In this document: piece after piece, positions 1 through 6,516 of the stretch | Position numbering within the stretch: position 1 is the first letter of the stretch | Layout of the letters: the number at the start of each line of letters is the position of its first letter | From: Thermoplasmatales archaeon ex4484_6 | GTDB lineage: Archaea; Thermoplasmatota; Penumbrarchaeia; Penumbrarchaeales; Penumbrarchaeaceae | Direction of reading: 5' to 3' | DNA length: 7,613 bases | Assembly (NCBI GenBank): GCA_002254385.1 | Contig: NJDO01000089.1 | Coordinates: forward strand, 1 to 7,613 | Notes under the pieces: generated by a model | What the model was told of the DNA's origin: nothing | The model's database searches: none | The model's input: only the letters and a program-made list of their open reading frames with translations | Made by a program: the position numbers and the translations under genes

Positions 1-2098
1 TCATTGTCATCTCCGGAAGGTTGATCGAAGCCTTTCCCTGGGCATCCGTGACGGACCTCCCCCAGAACCTCGTTGAATTGTAAAGGCACACCACGGCTCC
101 CTGCACCGGATTCCCGGATGCGTCCTTCACCGTGAACTGGTAGTTCCCCGGTGTGGGTATGGGGTCCGCATGGGTCACGTTGAAGTTCATGGGTGTCTGA
201 TTCCATACGGGTATTTCGGGATCCCCGATGAGGTTGTACTGAAGGAGATTCTTCCAGGAATACGTATTCGTACCCTTATCGCTGATGTAATCCGAATGGG
301 AGAGGGCCAACGCCTTCCCGGGCTGGTAGGCGCCCTTGAAGAACTGCTCCCAGAATCTGTAATCGTGACCCTGATTGTACCATCCGCCGTCGGTTCCCTT
401 TGTCCATCCCACGGCATACCAGGAAACCCTTGCGGCCCCGACTGCCCCGATGCCGACATCCCGGGCGATATCTTCCGTGAGACACCATGTCCTGTCGAAG
501 TCCCCGTTGTTGCAGGCGTCATTGTAGAAGAGGGGTTTCTTTCCGCCGTTGTTCTGTGAGGCGGAGGTTGTGTAATATGACGTGTCGTAGTATTCACCAC
601 TGTCACATATACCGTTGCTGTTGGAGTCCGAGGACCATATGCGGCGGTATATCCCGGTGGAGCTCCCGTGCCCTGCAAGATTCACCATGAAGGCACCCGT
701 ATCTATTGCCGAGATGAGATTCGATGTCGTGAGCGAGGCATTGCTTGTATATGTGGACGGCCATATGCCGCTTCCCTCGTAGAGAGTGTATGTAGCGTAG
801 TTGCCTGAGGAAAGGAAATCCGTTCTGATTGCCTCCTTCAACCTGGCCTCATCTGTCGTGTTGTTGGTCGATGTCGAGGTCCTGTAGTTCGAATAGGCAC
901 CCGCAAGGACCGATCTGTTGAACCATCCGCCGGACGGCGGGCTCTTCTCGTAATTGATCATATTGTTCACAAGGGATGTCATGGCGGATGAGGATGTGGC
1001 GGAAAGCCTGCCCACATATACCTCGAGCGAGAGGTCCACCCCATCCACGGAGTATTCCCCGTAGTATCCGTCATTGTCGCCGTCCCAGTCATAAGGTGTG
1101 GCTCCGCTTCCGGATATGTCCCCGTAATATGCATCGGCGGGAGCATAGGATCCGTCGGAGCCGGAGTCCCCGTATCCATCGGGAACATAGGCTAGTCTCG
1201 CCGGGACCACCGAATGGTCACCTCCCAGGATGACCCATTTCAGGGATTCGTTCGCATAGAATGCCTTTATGCAGTTCCTTATCTTCTCCTGATTGTCGAC
1301 TCCCTGAAAATTGGAGTAGATCCATGTTGTCTCCACTATCCTGGTGTAGAGGCCTCTCTGGGTCTTCCATTCCGCAAGCGGGGCAAGCGAGCTGTTGAGG
1401 GCCGACGAGGTTATGATGAGGCATTCCGTCGGAGGGGTCGAATCGAGATACGAAGCCGACGGCATCGGGTCCGGGATTCCATCATCATCCGATGGCATCC
1501 ACAAGGGTGACGAGGGGGCATTCTCCTCCACCGTGGGGTCCGGCAGATCGGACGGGACCTTCACCCTGCCGCTCATGCCCGAGGACAACCTCAGCTCAAC
1601 CTCCATGCTCGAAGGGTAGAGCAGTTTGCCTTCATCCCATATGAACGGGGAGAGCCTCAGCATCCTGTAGATGTTCCCGTTTACCTCTATCCTTCCGAGG
1701 TCGGTGACCATGTCGGCCTCACCGGCGGCATCCGGATGGAATATCCTGCCGTATGCGCCGGGGTACGGAACCCTTGCCACCGGGAAGGCTGTCCGGACCT
1801 CCACCATCCCGTCCGTGCGATGCGCCACCACTTCGAACGGGTCTCCGGGATCTTCCGGAATGTAGAAGGTTCTCTCCGGAAGTACGGGAGCATCAGGTAT
1901 CGAAGAGGTGCCCCAACCCTCCATCAGAACCAGGGTCCTGCCCTCCTCCTCGACTATCGTGGGTTCCCCTATAGTGAACACAATAACCATGAGATCCCCT
2001 TCGTTACCGCTCTTCACACCTTCGATGAGAGGTGCTGCGGAAGCGATCACGAAAAGCAATATGAACGAGAGACCGAAATATCTTGTTCCGATTTCCAT
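1..2098 (-). CDS. Secreted gingipain-type cysteine peptidase (family C25), 3' end cut by window edge
   Basis: The first 699 residues are readable, without a frameshift; the C-terminus lies beyond the left edge. Residues about 7-27 form a hydrophobic Sec signal peptide. A prodomain-like region follows to about 200. The C25 catalytic domain (about 225-632) opens with ECLIITSSAL, has the family signature WVILGGDHSVVPAR at 288-301, and ends with NLIGDPEIPVW. The probable catalytic dyad is His477 (NLAGHGSS) and Cys529 (FYNDACNNG), as in clan CD peptidases. Acidic loops DWDGDNDGYYGE (about 337-348) and DSNSNGICDSGE (about 491-502) look like calcium sites. After 640 an Ig-like domain of carboxypeptidase-regulatory type begins, probably a spacer to a surface anchor outside the window. 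The ATG at 2098 follows GGGGT and lies about 20 nt below the expected transcription start. An in-frame ATG at 2134 would lie upstream of that start, so it is less likely. The role is probably extracellular proteolysis; substrate unknown. Confidence 0.9.
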   Translation of the reverse strand, partial: MEIGTRYFGLSFILLFVIASAAPLIEGVKSGNEGDLMVIVFTIGEPTIVEEEGRTLVLMEGWGTSSIPDAPVLPERTFYIPEDPGDPFEVVAHRTDGMVEVRTAFPVARVPYPGAYGRIFHPDAAGEADMVTDLGRIEVNGNIYRMLRLSPFIWDEGKLLYPSSMEVELRLSSGMSGRVKVPSDLPDPTVEENAPSSPLWMPSDDDGIPDPMPSASYLDSTPPTECLIITSSALNSSLAPLAEWKTQRGLYTRIVETTWIYSNFQGVDNQEKIRNCIKAFYANESLKWVILGGDHSVVPARLAYVPDGYGDSGSDGSYAPADAYYGDISGSGATPYDWDGDNDGYYGEYSVDGVDLSLEVYVGRLSATSSSAMTSLVNNMINYEKSPPSGGWFNRSVLAGAYSNYRTSTSTNNTTDEARLKEAIRTDFLSSGNYATYTLYEGSGIWPSTYTSNASLTTSNLISAIDTGAFMVNLAGHGSSTGIYRRIWSSDSNSNGICDSGEYYDTSYYTTSASQNNGGKKPLFYNDACNNGDFDRTWCLTEDIARDVGIGAVGAARVSWYAVGWTKGTDGGWYNQGHDYRFWEQFFKGAYQPGKALALSHSDYISDKGTNTYSWKNLLQYNLIGDPEIPVWNQTPMNFNVTHADPIPTPGNYQFTVKDASGNPVQGAVVCLYNSTRFWGRSVTDAQGKASINLPEMTM

Positions 2099-2138
2099 GC
2101 GACTACCCCGTATCCTGTCCCTGTCAATCCACATCCCT

Positions 2139-2150
2139 AGGATAAATCAT
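2139..2150 (-). promoter_or_regulatory. Putative TATA box of the C25 peptidase gene
   Basis: On the minus strand the AT-rich core TGATTTATCC (TATA-like ATTTAT at 2147-2142) stands in the short gap after the PrsW gene. Transcription would begin about 25 nt downstream, near 2119, leaving a leader of about 20 nt before the ATG at 2098. This suggests the peptidase can be transcribed apart from the upstream pair. It is read by eye only. Confidence 0.45.
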
Positions 2151-2187
2151 TTTTGACCTGTCTATCCATGCCGGATAATTCCTCTCA

Positions 2188-3075
2188 TCATCCGACGGAA
2201 ATCGATATCGAAGCCCTTTTCCTTCCTCCGGATACCCTCCCCGACGGCAGCAGTATGCCCCTCCACAGAAGCGAAAGCAGTATGAATCCTGCAAGAGCAA
2301 GCAGCATCTGTACCGAATCCGTCAGGATCAGCCCGAACAGATCGTCCATTCCCATGATGAGAACGATCAACCCCTGGACCCCGTTGTTCAGGGAATGAAG
2401 AACGATCGAGGAAACCAGAAGTATCAGCGTGGTCCTGAACTTGTTTCCCCATCCGAACCTGCCGAGGCCCCCCGCGGCAATACCGGTGTACATGGCATGG
2501 ACCGATACTCCAAGGACCATCCTCCATATCAGCGGGTCCAGGGTCCTTATGGAGATACCGTGATTGATGAGATCACTGGTACCGGAGGTGAGATATCCCA
2601 CGGATTCGACAAGGCCGAAACAGGCACCGGAGAATAGACCGGCGGCTATCCCCACCCTGATTCTGTCGGGCATCTTCCCCGTTCTCCCGAAGGAGAGATA
2701 AATCAGGAAATAGACGGTTGCGGCCGATGTCCACTTCATTATCTCCTCTATTGGACCGGCAGATATGACGGAAAACGTCTGGGCGACGGGATTGGCGGCC
2801 CCCATCACCAGAATGAACGGGATTATGAAGAACAACTCGAGAATGGCGGATGCGGGAACCGTCAGCATCACGGACATGTAGAAGAACAGCTGGGATGCAC
2901 CGAGAGCGATGTCCCGTTTCCACAAAGGCTCCCCGTCCATCCTCAGGATTCCCTTTGTGACGTCCTTGAAACCCGGTAGTATGAGGGAAAAGATGATGAA
3001 CCAGAGCGATGCGGACAGAAGCGGAACGAGAACTATCGCCAAGGCGATGAGCAGAAAAATGGGGTAAGGCATCAT
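2188..3075 (-). CDS. PrsW-family intramembrane protease
   Basis: This is a 295-residue polytopic membrane protein with about eight hydrophobic segments (about 5-35, 58-75, 77-98, 114-129, 140-161, 183-204, 214-240, 246-271). It carries the four PrsW motifs in order: Glu110-Glu111-x-x-Lys114 (PIEEIMK), Glu157 (FGLVES), His193 (HAMYTG, followed by a glycine-rich turn) and His227-x-x-x-Asn231 (HSLNN). In Bacillus, PrsW makes the first cut in the anti-sigma factor RsiW; the family (M82) is related to CAAX-type proteases. Archaea have no such sigma system, so the substrate is unknown. The ATG at 3075 overlaps the stop of the upstream membrane-protein gene (ATGA) and has GGAGGT seven bases ahead, so the pair is translationally coupled. 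A second ATG follows directly at 3072. The tail is short, basic and probably cytoplasmic. Confidence 0.88.
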   Translation of the reverse strand: MMPYPIFLLIALAIVLVPLLSASLWFIIFSLILPGFKDVTKGILRMDGEPLWKRDIALGASQLFFYMSVMLTVPASAILELFFIIPFILVMGAANPVAQTFSVISAGPIEEIMKWTSAATVYFLIYLSFGRTGKMPDRIRVGIAAGLFSGACFGLVESVGYLTSGTSDLINHGISIRTLDPLIWRMVLGVSVHAMYTGIAAGGLGRFGWGNKFRTTLILLVSSIVLHSLNNGVQGLIVLIMGMDDLFGLILTDSVQMLLALAGFILLSLLWRGILLPSGRVSGGRKRASISISVG

Positions 3076-3599
3076 CTCACGTACCTCCGCCTTTCCTCGA
3101 GATATCCGACAAGGAGGTATGTCATTCCCGCCAGAAGGGCGGTGATGTAGACAACACCAAGAAGACCGGATACGCAGCATGTTCCAAGGAGAACGGGGCC
3201 GCTCAACCGTATCTCAAGGTCCACATCATCTGGTGAAGCGTCCGCCTCATCGAATTCCAGGATCAATGTGTATCTTCCGCTCCCTCTCAGCTGCACCGAG
3301 CCGGTCTCTTCCCCGCTTCCTCTTTTTTTGTGGACAACTTCCCCGTCGGGCCCCTCGATTTCCAGCTTGAAATGGATCCTCTCCTCTCGATCGGAGATCG
3401 TGTAGGTGAGGGTCGAGAAAAGTTTCACATCGAAACTCTTCTCAAATGTTGACGGGGAATTGGAAGGGACGAGGTCCCTCTCCGTGAAGACCACCTGCTG
3501 GGAATGGAGCACCCCGGAGAGGAGTATCGCTCCCGAGATTAGGAGCAGGATCGAGGATACCACAAGCAGGACCAGACCCGTCCCGGTCTTTCCCCTCAT
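3072..3599 (-). CDS. Small two-helix membrane protein with extracytoplasmic beta-rich domain
   Basis: I do not recognise a named family. The 175-residue product has a basic N-terminus (MRGKTG), a membrane helix at about 8-30, a domain of about 100 residues rich in alternating beta-strand pattern (33-133), a second helix at about 136-166 and a basic tail EERRRYVR. The middle domain (LTYTISDREERIHFKLEIEG through GSGRYTLILEFDEAD) resembles GOLD/emp24-like lumenal beta-sandwich domains in its strand spacing and the turn before YTL; that comparison is from memory and tentative. The domain should face outside. A GTG at 3641 could add 14 residues, but neither start has a good ribosome site. A TATA-like TTCATATCC at 3627-3619 would allow a leaderless message starting at the ATG 3599. 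Its stop overlaps the PrsW start, so it is a candidate partner or substrate of that protease. Confidence 0.72.
   Translation of the reverse strand: MRGKTGTGLVLLVVSSILLLISGAILLSGVLHSQQVVFTERDLVPSNSPSTFEKSFDVKLFSTLTYTISDREERIHFKLEIEGPDGEVVHKKRGSGEETGSVQLRGSGRYTLILEFDEADASPDDVDLEIRLSGPVLLGTCCVSGLLGVVYITALLAGMTYLLVGYLEERRRYVR
3083..3088 (-). promoter_or_regulatory. Strong Shine-Dalgarno of the PrsW gene, inside the upstream gene
   Basis: GGAGGT lies within the last codons of the upstream gene, seven bases before the ATG at 3075. It fixes the PrsW start there rather than at an in-frame upstream ATG at 3180, which would add about 35 polar residues ahead of the first membrane helix. Confidence 0.75.
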
Positions 3600-3719
3600 G
3601 ACAGAGGAAACGGGACCAATGGATATGAAGAGATCGGTCACCGTTTCCGGGCAGGACCTTCCCCTTCATCCGGACAGTTCACCGGATCTCCATCAGAAAC
3701 GGGTCGATATCTCTCAACC

Positions 3720-3774
3720 TATCAATTACGATAACACGATGTTCCATCTGGTATATCCTTGGACATAATTGATA
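3720..3774. repeat. 9-bp inverted repeat TATCAATTA / TAATTGATA
   Basis: The arms at 3720-3728 and 3766-3774 are exact reverse complements, 46 bp apart centre to centre (about four helical turns). This could be a paired operator in the divergent region, but AT-rich sequence makes a chance match possible. Confidence 0.4.
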
Positions 3775-3808
3775 ATGATGGCAAAAGGATTAAGTAACCT
3801 GCCAATAG

Positions 3809-3820
3809 TTGTACAATTGT
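3809..3820. promoter_or_regulatory. Overlapping palindromes TTGTACAATTGT, possible operator
   Basis: TTGTACAA (3809-3816) and ACAATTGT (3813-3820) are both perfect 8-bp palindromes sharing four bases. They end about 20 bp before the TATA-like element of the regulator gene, a usual place for an archaeal activator or repressor site. The adjacent winged-helix protein is the natural candidate to bind here. Confidence 0.4.
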
Positions 3821-3840
3821 TCTGGTCATTTCCCCCCCAG

Positions 3841-3852
3841 TAAATGATATAG
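3841..3852 (+). promoter_or_regulatory. Putative TATA box of the wHTH gene
   Basis: AAATGATATAGA stands about 40-50 bp before the ATG at 3891. Transcription would start near 3872, leaving a short leader that contains the ribosome site GGTGAG at 3880-3885, five bases from the ATG. Confidence 0.45.
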
Positions 3853-3890
3853 AATTCCCAGCGTAGAAAGAAATAGGATGGTGAGTTGTA

Positions 3891-4229
3891 ATGGATCCGC
3901 TTTCCGTCACAAAAATGCTCAGCGATGAATATACCGTAAAGATACTCACCGCAACCTTCAAGATGCCCCGTTCGGCCAACTATCTTTCCGTGAAGTTCAA
4001 TATACCCATCGCTGCATGTTACAGGAGGATCCGCGAGCTGGAGAAGATGAGGCTCATACACATCTCGGAGAAGATCCTCACACCCAGGGGAAAGAGGGTG
4101 TCGCTCTATCAGTCCAACCTGAAATCGGCACACCTCACCTTCGAGAACGGAAAGCTGAAGGCCCTGCTGGAGCTTTCCGGACATCAGGACGGCGAGGAAG
4201 TGGCGATCTGGAACGCCATACAGAACTGA
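3891..4229 (+). CDS. Small winged helix-turn-helix transcriptional regulator (ArsR-like fold)
   Basis: This 112-residue cytoplasmic protein opens with DPLSVTKMLSDEYTVKILTA, the usual first helices of ArsR-like archaeal regulators. A helix-turn-helix follows at about 26-55 (SANYLSVKFNIPIAACYRRIRELEKMRLI), where the YRRIRELEK segment is the likely recognition helix. The wing comes next (about 57-73, basic, TPRGKRVSLY), and a short C-terminal strand-helix (HLTFENGKLKALLEL) probably mediates dimerisation. I see no cysteine cluster or ligand domain. GGTGAG at 3880-3885 supports the ATG. The gene is divergent from the membrane protein/PrsW pair and may control it, itself, or both, through the palindromes between them. 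The regulatory target is inferred from position only. Confidence 0.8.
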   Translation: MDPLSVTKMLSDEYTVKILTATFKMPRSANYLSVKFNIPIAACYRRIRELEKMRLIHISEKILTPRGKRVSLYQSNLKSAHLTFENGKLKALLELSGHQDGEEVAIWNAIQN

Positions 4230-4330
4230 GATCTCCCTTTCTCGGGATTCCCCCATCTGCATCTTCCCTTTTCAACCCCTCCGCGAACAGGATCTCCCTG
4301 AAACATTCGGACACGTCCACCTCAGTGCAA

Positions 4331-4342
4331 TTAAAATATTTT
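4331..4342 (+). promoter_or_regulatory. TATA box of the rpiB-rfcS unit
   Basis: TTAAAATATTTT is a clear AT island in a GC-richer gap and contains the palindrome AAAATATTTT (4333-4342). It predicts a transcription start near 4362, only 10-13 nt before the TTG start, so the leader is very short. Confidence 0.55.
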
Positions 4343-4371
4343 GCCGACCTTGTAACGCACAAGGGGGCAGG

Positions 4372-4812
4372 TTGTTGATCCTCAGTATAGGTTCCGATCA
4401 TGGTGGTTACCATCTGAAGGAGGAGCTGAAGAAAAGGCTTGAAAGCGGGGGATACGATGTCTTGGACAGGGGATGTCATTCGCCCGAAGCCGTAGACTAT
4501 CCCGATATAGCCATCGAGGTCAGTCGTGATGTGGTCTCGAGCACTTCGGACCTGGGCATACTCATCTGCGGGACGGGGATAGGCATGTCCAATGCCGCTT
4601 CCAGGGTTGACGGGGTAACGGCAGCACTTTGCACAAATTCGTACATGTCAAGAATGGCAAGACTTCACAATGATGCGAACGTGCTCTGCCTGGGAGGAAG
4701 GGTCATAGGAGAGGAACTCGCATGGGACATCGTCGAGGTCTTCCTGTCCACTGAACCACTGACCGACGAGAAATACCGAAGAAGAAGAAAGAAGGTGGAG
4801 GACATCGGATAG
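4372..4812 (+). CDS. rpiB: Ribose-5-phosphate isomerase B (RpiB/LacAB family)
   Basis: The 146-residue product is full length for RpiB, which interconverts ribose 5-phosphate and ribulose 5-phosphate in the non-oxidative pentose phosphate pathway. Visible signatures are the N-terminal IGSDHGGYHLKEEL (Asp9-His10), the phosphate/anion-binding loop CGTGIGMS with catalytic Cys66 and Thr68, and RLHNDANVL with His99, at the same numbering as in bacterial RpiB. The fold is a small Rossmann-like dimer, cytosolic. The start is TTG at 4372 or, with better spacing to the G-run at 4363-4367, TTG at 4375; no ATG is available. The stop codon overlaps the ribosome site of rfcS, so the two are cotranscribed. 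Most archaea are known for the unrelated RpiA, so an RpiB here is slightly unusual. The neighbouring LacA/LacB-type sugar isomerases are the main alternative role. Confidence 0.9.
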   Translation: MLILSIGSDHGGYHLKEELKKRLESGGYDVLDRGCHSPEAVDYPDIAIEVSRDVVSSTSDLGILICGTGIGMSNAASRVDGVTAALCTNSYMSRMARLHNDANVLCLGGRVIGEELAWDIVEVFLSTEPLTDEKYRRRRKKVEDIG

Positions 4813-4816
4813 GAGG
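4811..4816 (+). promoter_or_regulatory. Shine-Dalgarno of rfcS overlapping the rpiB stop codon
   Basis: AGGAGG starts within the rpiB TAG (4810-4812) and stands seven bases before the ATG at 4824. This arrangement points to coupled translation of isomerase and clamp loader from one message. Confidence 0.75.
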
Positions 4817-4823
4817 ATGCATC

Positions 4824-5795
4824 ATGCAGGAGATATGGACGGAGAAATACAGGCCCAAAACCCTTTCCGAACTGGTCGGGCAGAAGGAGATCATACAGAG
4901 GCTGATGGCGATAGTCGAGAGCGGAAATATACCACATTTCCTCTTCACCGGTCCCGCAGGAACAGGGAAAACGACCTCCGCCCTTGCCCTTGCAAGACAG
5001 CTCTTCGGGGAGGATAAATGGAGAGATAATTTTCAAGAACTGAACGCATCGGATGAAAGGGGCATTCAGGTTGTGAGGACCAAGATCAAGTCCTTCGCCA
5101 GGGCAGCACCCCTCGGAGGTGCAGACTTCAAGGTCATATTCCTGGATGAGGCCGATTCCCTCACGGCCGATGCCCAGGCCGCCCTGAGAAGAACGATGGA
5201 GAGATACTCCAACACATGCAGGTTCATTCTCTCATGCAATTATTCGTCCAGGATAATACCGCCCATACAGTCGAGATGTTCCGTGATGAGGTTCGCTCCC
5301 CTGAAGAAAGAGGACATCAGGGAATATCTTGGCAGGATAGAGAAGAACGAGGGCATAGAGATAACGGACGAGGGTTTCGAGACCCTCTTGTACATCTCGC
5401 AGGGGGATATGAGAAAGGCCGTCAACATACTTCAGGTCGCATCTTCCTTCTCGAAAACGATAGATCCGGACAATCTCTACACCAGCTCGGCCCTTGCAAG
5501 GCCGGAGATCATCTCGGAACTCATCACTCTCTCGCTCAAGGGTATGTTCTCCGAAGCAAAGGAGAAGCTGGAGGAGCTCATAACCCTCGGAGGCCTTGCG
5601 GGGGAGGACATTCTATCGCAGATGCACAGGGAACTGTTCAACCTGCCAATGGAAGATGAGCTCAGGGTCAGGATCCTGGATGCCATCGGTGAAGCCGATT
5701 TCAGACTGGTGGAGGGAGCCGACGAGAGGATACAGCTCGAGGCCCTTCTCGCAAGAATCCAGCTTCTGGGTTCATCCGGAGAGAGACTTATCTAG
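4824..5795 (+). CDS. rfcS: Replication factor C small subunit (sliding-clamp loader ATPase)
   Basis: This 323-residue AAA+ ATPase matches archaeal RFC small subunits over its whole length. With the large subunit it opens the PCNA clamp and loads it on primer-template DNA. In order: the RFC box near the N-terminus (IWTEKYRPKTLSELVGQ), Walker A GPAGTGKT at 43-50, Walker B VIFLDEAD at 104-111, sensor-1 region FILSCNYSS with Asn139, the SRC arginine-finger motif at 150-152, and sensor-2 GDMRKAVNILQ with Arg197. A helical collar domain follows (about 225-323). No intein is present at Walker A, a common insertion site in archaeal rfcS. The large-subunit gene is not in the window. It is read behind rpiB from a good AGGAGG. 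Its stop overlaps the stop of the convergent acetyltransferase gene. Confidence 0.96.
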   Translation: MQEIWTEKYRPKTLSELVGQKEIIQRLMAIVESGNIPHFLFTGPAGTGKTTSALALARQLFGEDKWRDNFQELNASDERGIQVVRTKIKSFARAAPLGGADFKVIFLDEADSLTADAQAALRRTMERYSNTCRFILSCNYSSRIIPPIQSRCSVMRFAPLKKEDIREYLGRIEKNEGIEITDEGFETLLYISQGDMRKAVNILQVASSFSKTIDPDNLYTSSALARPEIISELITLSLKGMFSEAKEKLEELITLGGLAGEDILSQMHRELFNLPMEDELRVRILDAIGEADFRLVEGADERIQLEALLARIQLLGSSGERLI

Positions 5796-6256
5796 AGCCT
5801 CTTCGAAAGGGACATTCCGTCCCCCGAAAAACCCGCTTTCCTGAAGAACTCGAGGAGTTCGCGAGGAGCTTTGAGGAATCCCACGGATAGATTTGAAATG
5901 CCCCTGTACCTAGAAAAGTTGAAGAGGGAACCGAGGGCCGCCTTCCCGAGTCCCTTACCCCTCTCCTCTCGGTTGAGGAACAAGCCGCAGAGGATGGCAT
6001 TCCCGGGGCTCTCCACGGAAACCGCGGCAAAACCGATCTTTCTCTCGCCATCCTTTATCCATAGAAGGTGATTGCGCTCAGGCTCATTCCAGAAACGGGA
6101 GAGGCGATCCTCGGACCATACTTCGGAAAGCTCCACATTCATGCCTTCCAGCTCCATCCTGAAACTCATGTACCGTGACAGGAACTCCTTCTTCTCCGCG
6201 GGGTTCACGGGAATAAGATTCAATCCGGTCTCGCCTTCCCTGGAGATCATACTCAT
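5792..6256 (-). CDS. GNAT-family N-acetyltransferase
   Basis: The product is about 154 residues, a single GNAT domain. Its acetyl-CoA motif A is complete: strand NAILCGLFLN followed by the pyrophosphate loop EERGKGLGKAAL, with R-x-x-G-x-G spacing. Motif B ends with LLEFFRKAGFSGDGMSLSKRL, the usual GNAT C-terminus. The substrate cannot be told; protein N-termini, amino acids or small amines are all possible. I prefer the ATG at 6256, which has GGTGGT seven bases upstream and lies just below the expected transcription start. GTG codons at 6271 and 6268 would lie upstream of that start, and an ATG at 6250 is also possible. The gene converges on rfcS with stop codons overlapping on CTAG. A 17-bp palindrome upstream suggests specific repression or activation. 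Confidence 0.83.
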   Translation of the reverse strand: MSMISREGETGLNLIPVNPAEKKEFLSRYMSFRMELEGMNVELSEVWSEDRLSRFWNEPERNHLLWIKDGERKIGFAAVSVESPGNAILCGLFLNREERGKGLGKAALGSLFNFSRYRGISNLSVGFLKAPRELLEFFRKAGFSGDGMSLSKRL

Positions 6257-6278
6257 CGCTAATACCACCACACCGGGG

Positions 6279-6293
6279 ATTATTCATACTTTT
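6279..6293 (-). promoter_or_regulatory. Putative TATA region of the GNAT gene
   Basis: On the minus strand AAAAGTATGAATAAT follows directly after the 17-bp palindrome. It predicts a transcription start near 6262, giving a short or nearly absent leader before the ATG at 6256. Confidence 0.4.
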
Positions 6294-6310
6294 CATCTGA
6301 TTATCAGATG
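6294..6310. promoter_or_regulatory. 17-bp palindrome, likely operator for the GNAT gene
   Basis: CATCTGATTATCAGATG has 8-bp perfectly complementary arms around one central base. It abuts the TATA-like element of the GNAT gene, so it covers the position where TFB would contact the BRE. Such a site suits a dimeric helix-turn-helix repressor. No second copy was noticed in the window. Confidence 0.6.
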
Positions 6311-6482
6311 TGATTTGACGGACACCGATTTCGGCGGACGGGGAAACATTATTAACATGAAAACGGAGAAATGACCGTTCGAACATTCGAAAACAGCACC
6401 TATTATGCCGGATTTTTCACGGTGTCGGGACGGGCCAGCATATGGGCCCCCGTAGATTTCAGGTGTAATATTAACAGTTGCG

Positions 6483-6497
6483 AAATATATATATACC
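6483..6497. promoter_or_regulatory. Upstream AT repeat, possible second TATA element of tfb
   Basis: AAATATATATATACC is TATA-like on both strands and lies about 40 bp before the better BRE/TATA of tfb. It could be a tandem promoter starting near 6515, a decoy TBP site, or a simple AT repeat. Confidence 0.35.
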
Positions 6498-6516
6498 ATG
6501 CTTCATGTGGGTAGAA

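Larger units (their letters stand above)
3642..3890. other. Divergent control region between the membrane block and the wHTH gene
   Basis: This AT-rich gap separates the minus-strand membrane/protease block from the plus-strand regulator. It holds a 9-bp inverted repeat (3720-3728 and 3766-3774), overlapping palindromes TTGTACAA and ACAATTGT (3809-3820), a run of seven C (3832-3838) and a TATA-like element for the regulator (about 3841-3852). No gene or RNA is recognisable in it. Confidence 0.6.

Noticed and set aside
170..1233. Several plus-strand open frames opposite the C25 peptidase
   Set aside because: The minus strand reads one uninterrupted protein with family motifs throughout; the plus-strand frames are Pro/Arg/Cys-rich shadows without ribosome sites.
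2163..2177. TATCC/GGATA hairpin between the PrsW and C25 genes
   Set aside because: Five-base arms only, with no T-run directly after the stem on the minus strand; expected by chance.
4950..4980. Intein in rfcS at the Walker A site
   Set aside because: The frame passes through GPAGTGKTT with no insertion and the protein has normal length.
6377..6391. Possible tRNA T-arm (GTTCGAA)
   Set aside because: No acceptor, D-arm or anticodon stem can be built around it, and the sequence is followed by a second TTCGAA rather than a stem.
6432..6449. GC hairpin as terminator or riboswitch
   Set aside because: Only a 5-bp stem with an 8-base loop and no T-run after it; too weak to claim.
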